From positions 1-64,000 of the forward strand of contig JAGRPI010000006.1 in NCBI GenBank assembly GCA_019449635.1: 64,000 nt of DNA. Reading direction: 5' to 3'. Origin of the DNA: Candidatus Ferrigenium bremense. GTDB lineage: Bacteria; Pseudomonadota; Gammaproteobacteria; Burkholderiales; Gallionellaceae. The position numbers were made by a program, and so were the translations under genes. This document shows positions 25,901 through 38,841 of the stretch, piece after piece. Numbering within the stretch: the stretch's first letter is position 1; each line of letters opens with the position of its first letter. The notes below the pieces were generated by a model, which was given only the letters and a program-made list of their open reading frames with translations, had not been told where the DNA came from and searched no databases.

Positions 25901-29488
<3,588 letters not shown>

Positions 29489-29561
29489 CCTGCCCCGACT
29501 TTCGCCGCTTGAAAATTACTTGTCTGGATTCACGTATTCACCGAACAGTAGGCAATTCACT

Positions 29562-29580
29562 GCGCTTGCTTGGCAAGCGC
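29562..29580. other. 8-bp stem hairpin between nifJ and ppdK
   Basis: GCGCTTGC-TTG-GCAAGCGC is a perfect stem-loop. No T-run follows, so it is not a standard terminator. It may stabilise the nifJ transcript end or act as a site for a regulator. Confidence 0.35.
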
Positions 29581-29675
29581 GTGAAGTTGTCTTGCGGGAT
29601 TGATGGTCGCGGTGAAGGCATCTGTTATGAATCACGTAAAGCTCGGTAATATGCAAATATCAAACAGGGGGTGTT

Positions 29676-32471
29676 ATGACTGATAGCAAAAAATATGTTT
29701 ACGAATTCGAGCAGGGTGATGGCAAGAACAAGATGCTGCTGGGAGGCAAGGGCGCGAATCTGTGCGAGATGACGCAGATCGGCCTGAATGTCCCCCCCGG
29801 TTTCACCATCACCACCGATGCGTGCACTGCCTACCTGGAAAAAAACAAACTGCCGGATGGCTTGCTGGCTGAAGTCAAGACTTACATGCAGGCATTGGAA
29901 AAGAAAACCGGCAAGGGTTTTGGCAGCGGCGAGAATCCTTTGCTCGTCTCGGTGCGTTCCGGTTCGTCCATGTCCATGCCGGGCATGATGGACACCATCC
30001 TCAATCTCGGACTCAACGAAACTTCGCTCAAGGGATTAATCAAGCAAACCGGCAACGAACGCTTTGCCTACGATACTTATCGCCGTTTCATCCAGTTGTT
30101 CGGCAAGATCGCGCTCAACATCAGCGACGAACATTTCGACGAACGCATGGCTGCGATCAAGCGCAAATACGGCGCGCCCCAGGATCTGGATCTGAACGTC
30201 GAACATCTCAAGGAACTGGCGGGCGAATTCCTGTCCATCGTCCAGAAGCATACCGGCAAGCCGTTCCCGCAAGACCCATACGAGCAGTTGGAAATTTCGG
30301 TGGGCGCGGTGTTCGGTTCCTGGATGGGCAAGCGCGCGGTTGATTACCGCAAACAGTTCAGGATCACCAAGGATCAAGCCAATGGCACGGCGGTGAACAT
30401 CTGCACCATGGTGTTCGGCAACATGGGCAACGATTCCGGCACCGGCGTGGGTTTCACGCGCAACCCCGGCACCGGCGAAAACGTCATTTACGGCGAATAC
30501 CTGGTCAACGCGCAGGGCGAGGATGTGGTGGCGGGTATCCGCACACCCAAGGCCATCGCCGAGATGGAGCAGGAAATGCCGGAGATATACCGCCAGTTGA
30601 TGACGCTGCACAACCGGCTGGAATCGCATTATCACGAGGTGCAGGATTTCGAATTCACCATCGAGAAGGGCATCCTCTATTGCCTGCAGACGCGCAACGG
30701 CAAGATGAACGCGCGCGGCATGGTGCGCTCCTCGGTGGAGATGTTCCATGAGGGACTGATTTCCAAGGAGCGTGCGCTGCTGCGTGTCGAACCGGCGATT
30801 CTGGAGCAATTATTGGTACCGCAGTTGGCGCCGAACTTTCATGGCAAGTCGCTGGCGCAGGGTCTGCCTGCCTCGCCCGGCGCGGCATCCGGCAAGATCG
30901 TGTTCGACGCAGATACCGCCGAGGCGCGCGGTCGTGCCGGCGAAAAGATCATCCTGGTGCGCGAAGAGACCAAGCCCGAGGATATTCACGGCTTCTTCCA
31001 GGCGCAGGGTATTCTGACCAGCCGCGGCGGCAAGACCTCCCATGCTGCCGTGGTCGCACGCGGCATGGGCAAACCCTGCGTGTCGGGGTGCGATCAGATC
31101 GTGATCAACGATCATCTGCGCAATGCCCAGATCGGCGAGACCACCTTGCAGGAAGGCGATGTCATCACCATCGACGGCGGCACCGGCCATGTCTATGCCG
31201 GCGAGGTGCCGACGGTGGAGGCCGAGTTTTCCGAGGAAATGGCTACCCTGCTGGCCTGGGCGGACGAGGTGGCGAGACTCAAGGTGATGGCGAATGCCGA
31301 CACTCCCGGCGACGCCCTGCGCGCGCGCGAGTTTGGTGCGATGGGTATCGGCCTGTGCCGCACTGAGCGCATGTTCAACAGCACCGACAGGTTGCCGATC
31401 GTGCAGGAAATGATCCTGGCCGAGACGAAGGAAGACCGGCAGGCCGCGCTGGACCGCCTGTTGCCGATCCAGCGTGCCGACTTCAAGGGAATATTCAAGG
31501 CGATGAAGGGGCTGCCCGTCACCGTGCGCCTGCTCGATCCGCCGATGCACGAATTTCTGCCCACCGCCGCGCAACTCGAATTGGAAATTGCCCACCTGCA
31601 CCAATTGCGCGATACCATCAATGGCCTGGAAGAGTTGCCTGAGACGCTCAAGATGCTCAATCCCAAGCTCTATCAGCAATATGCCGATGGCCTGATCAAG
31701 CTCATGGGCAGCCTGGATACCTTCAAGGAATCACATCTGGAGGAAGATGTTATCGGCAAGAAGGAAGTGATTCTGAAAAAGGTCAGGGCGCTGGCCGAAG
31801 TCAACCCGATGCTGGGTCATCGCGGCGTGCGGCTGGGCATCACTTACCCGGAAATCTACTCGATGCAGATACGGGCGATCCTCGAAGCCGCCGCCCTGTG
31901 CGCCAAAGAGGGCATCGAGATCTATCCCGAAATCATGGTGCCGCAGGTGGCCACGGTGGAAGAACTCAAGCGCATACACAGTTATGTCCAGCGCATCCAC
32001 CAGGAAGTGAATGCAACCCACGGCATCAACGTGCAATTCAAGTTCGGCTCGATGCTGGAAGTGGTGCGCGCCTGCGTGCGCGCCGGGCGCATGGCGGAAA
32101 CTGCAGAGTTCTTCTCGTTCGGCACCAACGACCTGACCCAGGCCACCTTCTCCTTCAGCCGCGAGGATGCGGAAAACAAGTTCCTACCCGCCTACAACGA
32201 AACCGGCATTCTGGAAGACAATCCGTTCGAGGTGCTGGATATCAAGGGTGTGGGGCAATTGATGAAGATGGCAGTGGCGAAAGGCCGGGGAACCAATCCG
32301 GGTTTAAAGATGGGTATCTGCGGCGAACATGGCGGGCATCCCGGCTCGATTCGTTTTTGCCATCATATCGGACTCAATTACGTCTCCTGTTCTGGGCCGC
32401 GTGTGCCTATCGCGCGCTTGGCGGCGGCGCAGGCCAAGTTGTTGGAGGAACAATATCAGGAACCGGTCTGA
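29676..32471 (+). CDS. ppdK: pyruvate, phosphate dikinase
   Basis: The 931-residue PPDK converts pyruvate, ATP and phosphate to PEP, AMP and PPi for gluconeogenesis from newly fixed pyruvate. The N-terminal ATP-grasp region starts with L-L-G-G-K-G-A-N-L near 22-30. The phosphohistidine is H456 in G-G-K-T-S-H-A-A, and the C-terminal PEP domain has G-T-N-D-L-T-Q and catalytic C882 in G-I-C-G-E-H-G-G. The length and N-terminus separate it from PEP synthase. A GGGGG-rich site precedes ATG 29676. It is 187 nt downstream of nifJ and probably cotranscribed. Confidence 0.95.
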   Translation: MTDSKKYVYEFEQGDGKNKMLLGGKGANLCEMTQIGLNVPPGFTITTDACTAYLEKNKLPDGLLAEVKTYMQALEKKTGKGFGSGENPLLVSVRSGSSMSMPGMMDTILNLGLNETSLKGLIKQTGNERFAYDTYRRFIQLFGKIALNISDEHFDERMAAIKRKYGAPQDLDLNVEHLKELAGEFLSIVQKHTGKPFPQDPYEQLEISVGAVFGSWMGKRAVDYRKQFRITKDQANGTAVNICTMVFGNMGNDSGTGVGFTRNPGTGENVIYGEYLVNAQGEDVVAGIRTPKAIAEMEQEMPEIYRQLMTLHNRLESHYHEVQDFEFTIEKGILYCLQTRNGKMNARGMVRSSVEMFHEGLISKERALLRVEPAILEQLLVPQLAPNFHGKSLAQGLPASPGAASGKIVFDADTAEARGRAGEKIILVREETKPEDIHGFFQAQGILTSRGGKTSHAAVVARGMGKPCVSGCDQIVINDHLRNAQIGETTLQEGDVITIDGGTGHVYAGEVPTVEAEFSEEMATLLAWADEVARLKVMANADTPGDALRAREFGAMGIGLCRTERMFNSTDRLPIVQEMILAETKEDRQAALDRLLPIQRADFKGIFKAMKGLPVTVRLLDPPMHEFLPTAAQLELEIAHLHQLRDTINGLEELPETLKMLNPKLYQQYADGLIKLMGSLDTFKESHLEEDVIGKKEVILKKVRALAEVNPMLGHRGVRLGITYPEIYSMQIRAILEAAALCAKEGIEIYPEIMVPQVATVEELKRIHSYVQRIHQEVNATHGINVQFKFGSMLEVVRACVRAGRMAETAEFFSFGTNDLTQATFSFSREDAENKFLPAYNETGILEDNPFEVLDIKGVGQLMKMAVAKGRGTNPGLKMGICGEHGGHPGSIRFCHHIGLNYVSCSGPRVPIARLAAAQAKLLEEQYQEPV

Positions 32472-32930
32472 TATCGGCGTTTAACTCGGGTCGTGCCTGG
32501 TTTGGCTCGACCCTCGTTATTGCCGGACTTGAATCTCGTTGACCTTTCTGAGGTCAACGAGGCAAGGCTGAGGAGCGTTTGGAGTTGACGTGAGGAAGAG
32601 GGTTTTCATGCGGTTCTGCTTGACCAAATTAATGCGATGCACTAAGTTTATGGCCTGCAATATGATATGGCTGGCGAGCTTTTTGAGGAAGGCTTCATGC
32701 GTCGTGTTGTCTGCTTCAAACTGGCTTAGCGCAGCGCAAAAATCCAGATGTGTCCGGTATCCATGCAGTATGGGGATCTCCGTTCATCACTTTTCACGCA
32801 CGCTGTTTCCCGGGCAGTTCAGGCAGGCCAGACACGACAACCGCCGGCGTATTGAATGCGGTTTGTTGGGCTTTTCTGTTAATGGGATCGTTGCAAACAA
32901 ACCAGTAATTATTTATTCGAGGTTGCCCTT
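32472..32930. other. 459-bp intergenic region with a hairpin, between ppdK and apbE
   Basis: A perfect 11-bp inverted repeat CTCGTTGACCT / AGGTCAACGAG lies at 32535-32545 and 32551-32561 with a 5-nt loop. A weaker pair GGGTCG / CGACCC lies just upstream. No T-run follows, so it is as likely an operator as a terminator. A 114-codon ORF here looks like noise. The apbE-rnf promoter should lie in this gap but I cannot place it. Confidence 0.45.
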
Positions 32931-33929
32931 ATGACTGCCGTAATGTCGCGCCGCCGCTTCATCACTTTTGTCGCCGCTGCTGCCGGCTTGCCGCTGCTGC
33001 TTAAGGCGGGGGCTAGCCAGGCCAAGCCGGTGCGCTGGGAAGGCACCGCGCTGGGTGCGCCGGCCTCCATCCAGCTTTACCATGCCGACGAGGCGCAGGC
33101 GCGTGCCGCCATCGCTGCCGGACTGGACGAACTGAAACGCCTTGAGGCGATTTTCAGCGTTTACCGTGCGGACAGCTCCATCTCGATGCTCAACCGCGAA
33201 GGCGTACTCGAAAACGCACCGGACGATTTCATCGCCATGCTGACACGCTCTTTGGCGCTGGCCAGGATCAGCGACGGCGTCTATGACCCCACTATCCAGC
33301 CGGTATGGCAAACCTATTTCCGCCATTTCACCGCAAACAATCCTGATCCTGCCGGGCCGACGCCACGCGAGCTCGCCGCCGCGCTGGCATTGGTGGACTG
33401 GCGTGCAGTCGAGGTGGACGCTGCACGCAAGCGCATTTCCTTCTCCCGCCCCGGCATGGGGTTGACGCTGAACAGCGGCGCGCAGGGCTATATCACCGAC
33501 CGTGTCGCCGATGTGCTGCGCGCCCATGGCTTCGACCGCATGCTGGTTGATATGGGCGAACCGCGCGCACTTTCGGCCAAGCCGGACGGCTCAGCCTGGC
33601 GCATCGGCATCGCCGATCCCGCCAATCCGGGCCGTACGGTTGTCACGCTGGATGTGGTGGATAAATGCGTTTCCACTTCGGGTGGGTACGGTACCTTGTT
33701 CGATTCCGCGGGTGCTTTCACGCATCTGATAGACACCCGCAACGGGCGCACAGCACCGGCGCTGCTGGGGGTCTCGGTGGTGGCAAACACTGGCGCTGTT
33801 GCCGACGGCCTTTCCACCGCCATGCTGATGGCCCCTGCCGAGAGCCGTCAACATATTCTCCGTTCTGCCGGCGGTCAGAAGGCGATCTACGTCACCCCCG
33901 AGGGTGTGGTTTCGACCGTAGAGGCATGA
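32931..33929 (+). CDS. apbE: FAD:protein FMN transferase ApbE
   Basis: The 332-residue ApbE attaches FMN to Thr residues of Rnf and related proteins. It has a twin-arginine-like or Sec N-terminus (S-R-R-R-F-I followed by a hydrophobic stretch to about residue 30), the G-A-x-A-K-G-like G-A-Q-G-Y region near 185 and the V-S-T-S-G-G-Y segment near 245. GAGG lies about 8 nt before ATG 32931. It overlaps rseC by 4 nt and heads the Rnf operon, so its substrates are very likely RnfG and RnfD. It acts in the periplasm. Confidence 0.93.
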   Translation: MTAVMSRRRFITFVAAAAGLPLLLKAGASQAKPVRWEGTALGAPASIQLYHADEAQARAAIAAGLDELKRLEAIFSVYRADSSISMLNREGVLENAPDDFIAMLTRSLALARISDGVYDPTIQPVWQTYFRHFTANNPDPAGPTPRELAAALALVDWRAVEVDAARKRISFSRPGMGLTLNSGAQGYITDRVADVLRAHGFDRMLVDMGEPRALSAKPDGSAWRIGIADPANPGRTVVTLDVVDKCVSTSGGYGTLFDSAGAFTHLIDTRNGRTAPALLGVSVVANTGAVADGLSTAMLMAPAESRQHILRSAGGQKAIYVTPEGVVSTVEA

Positions 33930-34432
33930 CCATGGACGAGTTTGCGCATAGCACTCAGGATTTCAGCGCGCCCGCGATGGTTGAGGGCATAGCTCAAGTA
34001 GTGAAGATAGAAGGCAAGACAGCCTGGCTGGTACCCGAGCAGGGTTCGAGTTGCGGCAGCTGCGCCTCCGCGTCCGCATGCGGTTCAAAGGGTGTTGGCA
34101 CCACGGCCAGCCGGCTGGAGAATCGCCGTTTCCGGATAAACAACGATGCCAACCTTGCCGTCGGTGAGCGCGTCGTGTTTGGCATTCGCGATAATGTGCT
34201 GCTCAAGGCCTCGATCGCCGCCTACGCCATCCCGCTCGCCAGCCTGCTGCTTGCCGGGTCGCTGGCGCAATGGAAGTTCGGCAGCGATCTCATCACCATG
34301 GGGGCGATGATCGCCGGCCTGGTAATCGGGCTGGGGGTTTCGCGGCTGGAGGCGAGGCGTTTATATACCAGGGGCGATCTCGCTCCGCTGTTTCTGCGCC
34401 GTGCCAGGCCCGGCGAAACGTGTAGTTCTTGA
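33926..34432 (+). CDS. rseC: RseC/MucC-family protein associated with Rnf
   Basis: The 168-residue membrane protein has an N-terminal cytoplasmic part with a cysteine cluster (C43, C46, C52 in the C-G-S-C ... A-C-G segment) and two transmembrane helices near 95-140. That is the layout of RseC/MucC, implicated with Rnf/Rsx in keeping SoxR reduced. ATG 33926 overlaps the apbE stop. A second in-frame ATG at 33932 is possible. Its place between apbE and rnfA suggests a role in assembly or electron transfer of the Rnf complex. Confidence 0.88.
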   Translation: MTMDEFAHSTQDFSAPAMVEGIAQVVKIEGKTAWLVPEQGSSCGSCASASACGSKGVGTTASRLENRRFRINNDANLAVGERVVFGIRDNVLLKASIAAYAIPLASLLLAGSLAQWKFGSDLITMGAMIAGLVIGLGVSRLEARRLYTRGDLAPLFLRRARPGETCSS

Positions 34433-34451
34433 GTAGGCAAGGGATAGCATA

Positions 34452-35033
34452 ATGAAAGAATACATACTCCTGATGTTCAGTGCGGCGCTGGTCAACAACG
34501 TCATTCTGGGCCGCTTCCTCGGTCTGTGTCCGACGATGGGCGTGACCACGCGCCTGGATGCCGCCGTCGGCATGGGCATGGCGACCACCTTCGTGATGAC
34601 GGTTGCGGCCATCGCTGGCTGGACGGCCAACACGTTCCTGCTGACCCCCTTCGATCTGGGCTATCTGCGCACCATCACCTTCATCCTGATCATCGCCTCC
34701 ACCGTCCAGTTCACCGAGTTGGTGGTCAAGAAAGTATCACCGTCGCTGTTCCAGTTGCTGGGCATCTACCTGCCGCTGATCACCACCAACTGCGCCGTGC
34801 TCGGCATCGCGCTGCTGCTGGTCGACGCCAAGATGAGCATCCTCACCAGCGTCCTGTTCGCCATCGGTTCCGCCATGGGCTTCAGTCTGGTGCTGGTCAT
34901 GTTTGCCGGCCTGCGCGAACGACTGGCCGTGATGGATGTCCCACGCCTGTTCGCCGGTCCGCCGATCGCTTTCATCGTGGTCAGCCTGCTGGCGCTGGCA
35001 TTCATGGGTTTTTCAGGTATGGGAGCGAGCTGA
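34452..35033 (+). CDS. rnfA: Rnf electron transport complex subunit A
   Basis: The 193-residue integral membrane protein has six transmembrane helices, with N-N-V-I-L-G-R-F-L-G near residue 15 and T-T-N-C-A-V-L-G near 115 that carry the conserved cysteines of RnfA/RnfE (an intramembrane Fe-S site). AAGGGAT precedes ATG 34452. It forms the membrane core of Rnf with RnfE and RnfD. Confidence 0.96.
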   Translation: MKEYILLMFSAALVNNVILGRFLGLCPTMGVTTRLDAAVGMGMATTFVMTVAAIAGWTANTFLLTPFDLGYLRTITFILIIASTVQFTELVVKKVSPSLFQLLGIYLPLITTNCAVLGIALLLVDAKMSILTSVLFAIGSAMGFSLVLVMFAGLRERLAVMDVPRLFAGPPIAFIVVSLLALAFMGFSGMGAS

Positions 35034-35035
35034 TT

Positions 35036-35608
35036 ATGGTTAGCATGTTGATCGCGGTCGGCAGTCTTACGTTAATCGGCCTGACGCTGGGTACCGTCCT
35101 CGGCGCGGCTGCGCGCAAATTCGCCGTGAAGGAAGACCCTCTGGAAGAGGAATTGAAGGCCATGATGCCCGGTTCGCAGTGCGGCCAGTGCGGCTATGCC
35201 GGCTGCTCCCAGTACGCGGCGGCGCTGGCCAAGGGCGAGGCTGCTATAACACTGTGCGCACCCGGTGGCAAGCCGTTGGTCGAGGCGCTATCCGCAAAGC
35301 TGGGCGTTGCCGCCGACCTCTCCGATATGGAGGACAAGGGGCCGGAACACGCATACATCATCGAGGACCTGTGCATCGGTTGCACGCGCTGCATTAGGGA
35401 GTGCTCGACGGATGCCATCATGGGCGCCAACAAGCTGATGCACACCATCATCGTCGATGCCTGTCATGGCTGCAGCAAGTGCGTCAAGGTCTGCCCCACC
35501 GATGCCATTGTCATGGTTCAGTACCCGATGACGCTGGCCAACTGGCATTGGCCCAAGCCGGAAATCGAGAATACGCCCCCCAAGCCCGCGCTTGTGCATG
35601 CGCAATAG
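35036..35608 (+). CDS. rnfB: Rnf electron transport complex subunit B
   Basis: The 190-residue protein has an N-terminal transmembrane helix (about 4-26), an Fe-S domain (C49, C52, C57, C74) and two ferredoxin motifs (C113-x2-C-x2-C-x3-C and C143-x2-C-x2-C-x3-C). RnfB is the subunit thought to exchange electrons with ferredoxin. The start at 35036 lies 3 nt after rnfA. It is compact, without the long C-terminal cluster array of acetogen RnfB. Confidence 0.95.
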   Translation: MVSMLIAVGSLTLIGLTLGTVLGAAARKFAVKEDPLEEELKAMMPGSQCGQCGYAGCSQYAAALAKGEAAITLCAPGGKPLVEALSAKLGVAADLSDMEDKGPEHAYIIEDLCIGCTRCIRECSTDAIMGANKLMHTIIVDACHGCSKCVKVCPTDAIVMVQYPMTLANWHWPKPEIENTPPKPALVHAQ

Positions 35609-35620
35609 GAGTTGTCACAG

Positions 35621-37114
35621 ATGAAACTATTCCCCATACGCGGCGGTATCCATCCGGAATACCGCAAGGATATGACCAGTGAGAAGGCTATCGTTGCCAT
35701 GCCGATGCCGGCTGCACTCTACATTCCGCTGCAACAGCATATCGGCGCTCCGGCCGAGGTGCTGGTAGCCGAGGGCGACCTGGTCAGGAAAGGCCAGATG
35801 ATCGCGCGCAATCAGGGGGCGGTGTCGGCATCGCAGCATGCGCCCACGTCCGGCCGCATTACCTCGGTGGCGGAGGTCGCGGCGCCTCATCCTTCCGGGT
35901 TGCCGCAGAAGACCATCATCATCGAGCCGGACGGCAAGGACGAATGGGCCGACCTGCCCGAGCCGATCGCCGACCCGTTTGCCGCCGATCCGCACACGAT
36001 CCATGACCGCGTCGCCCAGTCGGGTATCGTCGGCATGGGCGGCGCCGCCTTCCCGTCGGCGGTGAAGCTGAACCTTGGTGCCCAGAAGAAGCTCGAGACC
36101 CTGCTGCTCAACGGCGCGGAGTGCGAGCCTTACCTGACCTGCGACGACCGGGTGATGCGCGAGTATCCAGACGAAGTGATTGACGGTGCCCGCATCATGG
36201 CCCACGCGCTGGGTACGGCCAAGGTGGTCATCGGCATCGAACAGAACAAGCCGCAGGCGATCGAGATCATGACCAGGGCGGCCGCTGCCTTCCCGGAGAT
36301 CAAGGTGGTTGCCGTACCGGTGCAGTATCCGATGGGATCGGAGCGCCATCTGGTGCAGGCGATCACCGGTCGCGAGACGCCGGCGCGCAAGCTGACCGCC
36401 GACCTCGGCATCGTGGTGCACAACGTTGCCACCGCACGCGCCGTGCACCACGCCGTCCGCTTCGGCCGTCCGCTGGTCGCACGCGTGGTGACGGTGAGCG
36501 GCGGCGCGATACGCGAACCCAGCAACGTCATGACGCCGATAGGCACGAAGGTATCCGACCTGGTCGAATTCTGCGGCGGTTTCTCGGCGCGCCCCGAGAG
36601 TGTGGTCAACGGCGGGCCGATGATGGGCCAGCCGCTGCCCAGCCTGGACGTACCGGTGGTCAAGGGCACCTCGGGTATCCTGGCGATGACCGCAGAGGAG
36701 ATCAACAACAGCCCGACCTCCGCGTGCATCCGTTGCGGCGCCTGTGTCACCATCTGCCCGTGCGGCCTGTCGCCGGTGGATATGGCGGCCTTCATCCGCA
36801 AGGATAATCTGGATGTTGCCGCCAAGCTCGGCGTGATGGACTGTTTCTCGTGCGGCAGTTGCTCATGGGTATGCCCGTCGCACATCCCGCTGGTGCATTA
36901 CTTCAACTATGCCAAGGGGGTGCTGAGAGAGCTGGAGAGTGAGCGGCGCAAGAGCGAACGCATCAAGACGCTGGCCGAGGTGCGCACCATCCGCATCGAG
37001 AAGGCCGCCGAGGCCAAGCGCGCCGCCCTGGCCGCGAAAAGCAAGCCGGCTGCAGACGCTGCCCCGCCGGGCGGGGAGACCAAGGCTACCACCGAAGAAA
37101 AGGTCAACGCATGA
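35621..37114 (+). CDS. rnfC: Rnf electron transport complex subunit C
   Basis: The 497-residue NADH-interacting subunit has G-M-G-G-A-A-F-P-S and N-G-A-E-C-E-P-Y (NuoF-like FMN/NADH site, near 135-170) and two 4Fe-4S motifs (C-I-R-C-G-A-C ... and C-F-S-C-G-S-C ...) near 370-420. The C-terminal tail is Lys/Ala-rich, as in proteobacterial RnfC, but short. ATG 35621 is favoured over an in-frame TTG 9 nt earlier because AGGAG is well spaced from it. Confidence 0.95.
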   Translation: MKLFPIRGGIHPEYRKDMTSEKAIVAMPMPAALYIPLQQHIGAPAEVLVAEGDLVRKGQMIARNQGAVSASQHAPTSGRITSVAEVAAPHPSGLPQKTIIIEPDGKDEWADLPEPIADPFAADPHTIHDRVAQSGIVGMGGAAFPSAVKLNLGAQKKLETLLLNGAECEPYLTCDDRVMREYPDEVIDGARIMAHALGTAKVVIGIEQNKPQAIEIMTRAAAAFPEIKVVAVPVQYPMGSERHLVQAITGRETPARKLTADLGIVVHNVATARAVHHAVRFGRPLVARVVTVSGGAIREPSNVMTPIGTKVSDLVEFCGGFSARPESVVNGGPMMGQPLPSLDVPVVKGTSGILAMTAEEINNSPTSACIRCGACVTICPCGLSPVDMAAFIRKDNLDVAAKLGVMDCFSCGSCSWVCPSHIPLVHYFNYAKGVLRELESERRKSERIKTLAEVRTIRIEKAAEAKRAALAAKSKPAADAAPPGGETKATTEEKVNA

Positions 37115-38187
37115 GTATCGCAATCATGAAGAAGAGCGGGCCGTTTGCCCACGGGTTCAACACGGTCCAGAAGACCATGTTCACGGTGCTGCTGGCGCTG
37201 ATGCCAGCCACCCTTTTCAATCTCTATCTGTTCGGCTGGCCGGCGATCCTGCTGTTCACCATCACGGTCGGCGCCTGCGTGGCGGTCGAGGCGGCTTGCC
37301 TGTTACTGGCGGGCAAACCGGTGGTGGCGACTTTGGCCGACTGCTCGGCGATATTGACCGGCTGGTTGCTGGCGATGAGCCTGCCGCCCTGGGCGCCCTG
37401 GTGGATCGGCGTGCTGGCGGCGATCTTCGCCATCGCGCTGACCAAGCACGCCTTCGGCGGCCTCGGCCAGAATGTGTTCAATCCGGCCATGGTGGGTCGT
37501 ACCGTCATGCTGATCTCTTTTCCCGTGGCGATGACCGTCTGGGTCGCGCCGCATCCGCTGTTTTCGGCAGGCGCGCCGGGCCTTACCGAAGCCTTCGCCA
37601 TCACGTTCGGCGGCAACATGCCCGATACGGTGAGTGCGGCTTCGGCGCTGGGGTATATCAAGACCGAACTGTCGCGCGGCATCCCGGTGGCGCAGTCCAT
37701 GGCCCAGGTGCCCGACCTCATGGACATGACGCTGGGCTACCGTGCCGGCAGCATGGGCGAGACCTCGGCGATACTGATCCTGGCCGGCGGCCTGTTCCTG
37801 ATGGCGAAACGCATCATCTCCTGGCATATCCCGGTGAGCATGATGGGCTCGCTGTTCCTGATCGCGGCGCTGTTCCATGCCATTGACCCCGCGCGCTTCA
37901 CCTCCGGCACCTTCCACCTGATGTCCGGCGCCACTTTCCTGGGCGCGTTCTTCATCGCCACCGACTATGTGACCTCCCCGGTGTCCAAGACGGGGCAACT
38001 CATCTTCGGCATTGGCGTCGGCCTGCTCACCTGGAGCATCCGTAACTTCGCCGGCTACCCTGAAGGGATGGCCTTCGCGGTGCTGCTGATGAACTCGCTG
38101 ACCCCGATCATCGACCAATACACCCGACCGCGCGCTTTCGGACGCACCCGCAAAGGCGAACCGCTGCCCCTGGAGGAGAAGCCATGA
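37111..38187 (+). CDS. rnfD: Rnf electron transport complex subunit D
   Basis: The 358-residue membrane subunit has about nine or ten transmembrane helices and is related to NqrB. It overlaps rnfC by 4 nt. In most RnfD proteins a periplasmic-side S-x-A-T motif carries covalent FMN; the aligned stretch here reads D172-T-V-S-A-A-S178-A-L, with Ser where Thr is expected. A separate S-G-A-T at 272-275 lies in a helix segment that is usually S-G-G. Otherwise the sequence is normal for the family. Confidence 0.94.
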   Translation: MSIAIMKKSGPFAHGFNTVQKTMFTVLLALMPATLFNLYLFGWPAILLFTITVGACVAVEAACLLLAGKPVVATLADCSAILTGWLLAMSLPPWAPWWIGVLAAIFAIALTKHAFGGLGQNVFNPAMVGRTVMLISFPVAMTVWVAPHPLFSAGAPGLTEAFAITFGGNMPDTVSAASALGYIKTELSRGIPVAQSMAQVPDLMDMTLGYRAGSMGETSAILILAGGLFLMAKRIISWHIPVSMMGSLFLIAALFHAIDPARFTSGTFHLMSGATFLGAFFIATDYVTSPVSKTGQLIFGIGVGLLTWSIRNFAGYPEGMAFAVLLMNSLTPIIDQYTRPRAFGRTRKGEPLPLEEKP

Positions 38188-38840
38188 AATCGCAGCGCAC
38201 GCTGATACATGGGCTGATCCTCGGGGCTTTCTGCCTGGGCTTCGGATCGCTGCTCGTCATGACCAATGGCTACACCAAGGACGACATCGCCTTGCGCGCC
38301 CTGGAAGACCGGCAGAATTCGCTCGCGCAGGTGATTCCGGACAGCATCCACGACAACAACCTGGCAACGGATATCCTCACCCTGAAGAACGAGCAGGGTA
38401 GCGAGGTTACCGCCTATATCGCCACCAGGGAAGGCAAGGTGACCGGGGTGGCGTTCGAGACTTCCAGCACCGGCTACGCGGGCGCGATCAAGGTGATGCT
38501 GGGCGTGGATCCGGAGGGCAAGATCCTCGGCGCGCGCGTTCTGGCGCACAAGGAGACTCCGGGTCTCGGCGACAAGATCGAGGTGAAGAAGGGCGACTGG
38601 ATATTGCGCTTCACCGGCCTGAGCGTCGGCAACCCGCCAGTCGAAAAATGGAAGGTGAAGAAGGACGGCGGTATCTTCGACCAGTTCGCCGGCGCCACCA
38701 TCACGCCGCGTGCCGTGGTCAAGGCCATCCGCGAAGGGCTGCAGTTCTTCGACGCGAACAAGGCGAAACTAATGGAATTCAAGAGCGGCAAGACGGCAGG
38801 TGCAGAAGCCGCTGGCGCCGCAGCGAAGGGAGCAAAATGA
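38184..38840 (+). CDS. rnfG: Rnf electron transport complex subunit G
   Basis: The 218-residue protein has one N-terminal transmembrane helix and a periplasmic FMN-binding domain. The flavinylation motif A-G-A-T172-I-T fits the S/A-G-A-T-x-T/S consensus, giving T172 as the FMN-linked residue and a substrate of ApbE. The G-x-K-E-T-P-G-L-G-D segment near 120-130 is typical. It overlaps rnfD by 4 nt. Confidence 0.95.
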   Translation: MKSQRTLIHGLILGAFCLGFGSLLVMTNGYTKDDIALRALEDRQNSLAQVIPDSIHDNNLATDILTLKNEQGSEVTAYIATREGKVTGVAFETSSTGYAGAIKVMLGVDPEGKILGARVLAHKETPGLGDKIEVKKGDWILRFTGLSVGNPPVEKWKVKKDGGIFDQFAGATITPRAVVKAIREGLQFFDANKAKLMEFKSGKTAGAEAAGAAAKGAK

Positions 38841-38841
38841 A

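Noticed and set aside
32590-32934. 114-codon ORF between ppdK and apbE
   Set aside because: No ribosome binding site, Cys/Arg-rich random-looking sequence, and it runs into the start of apbE.
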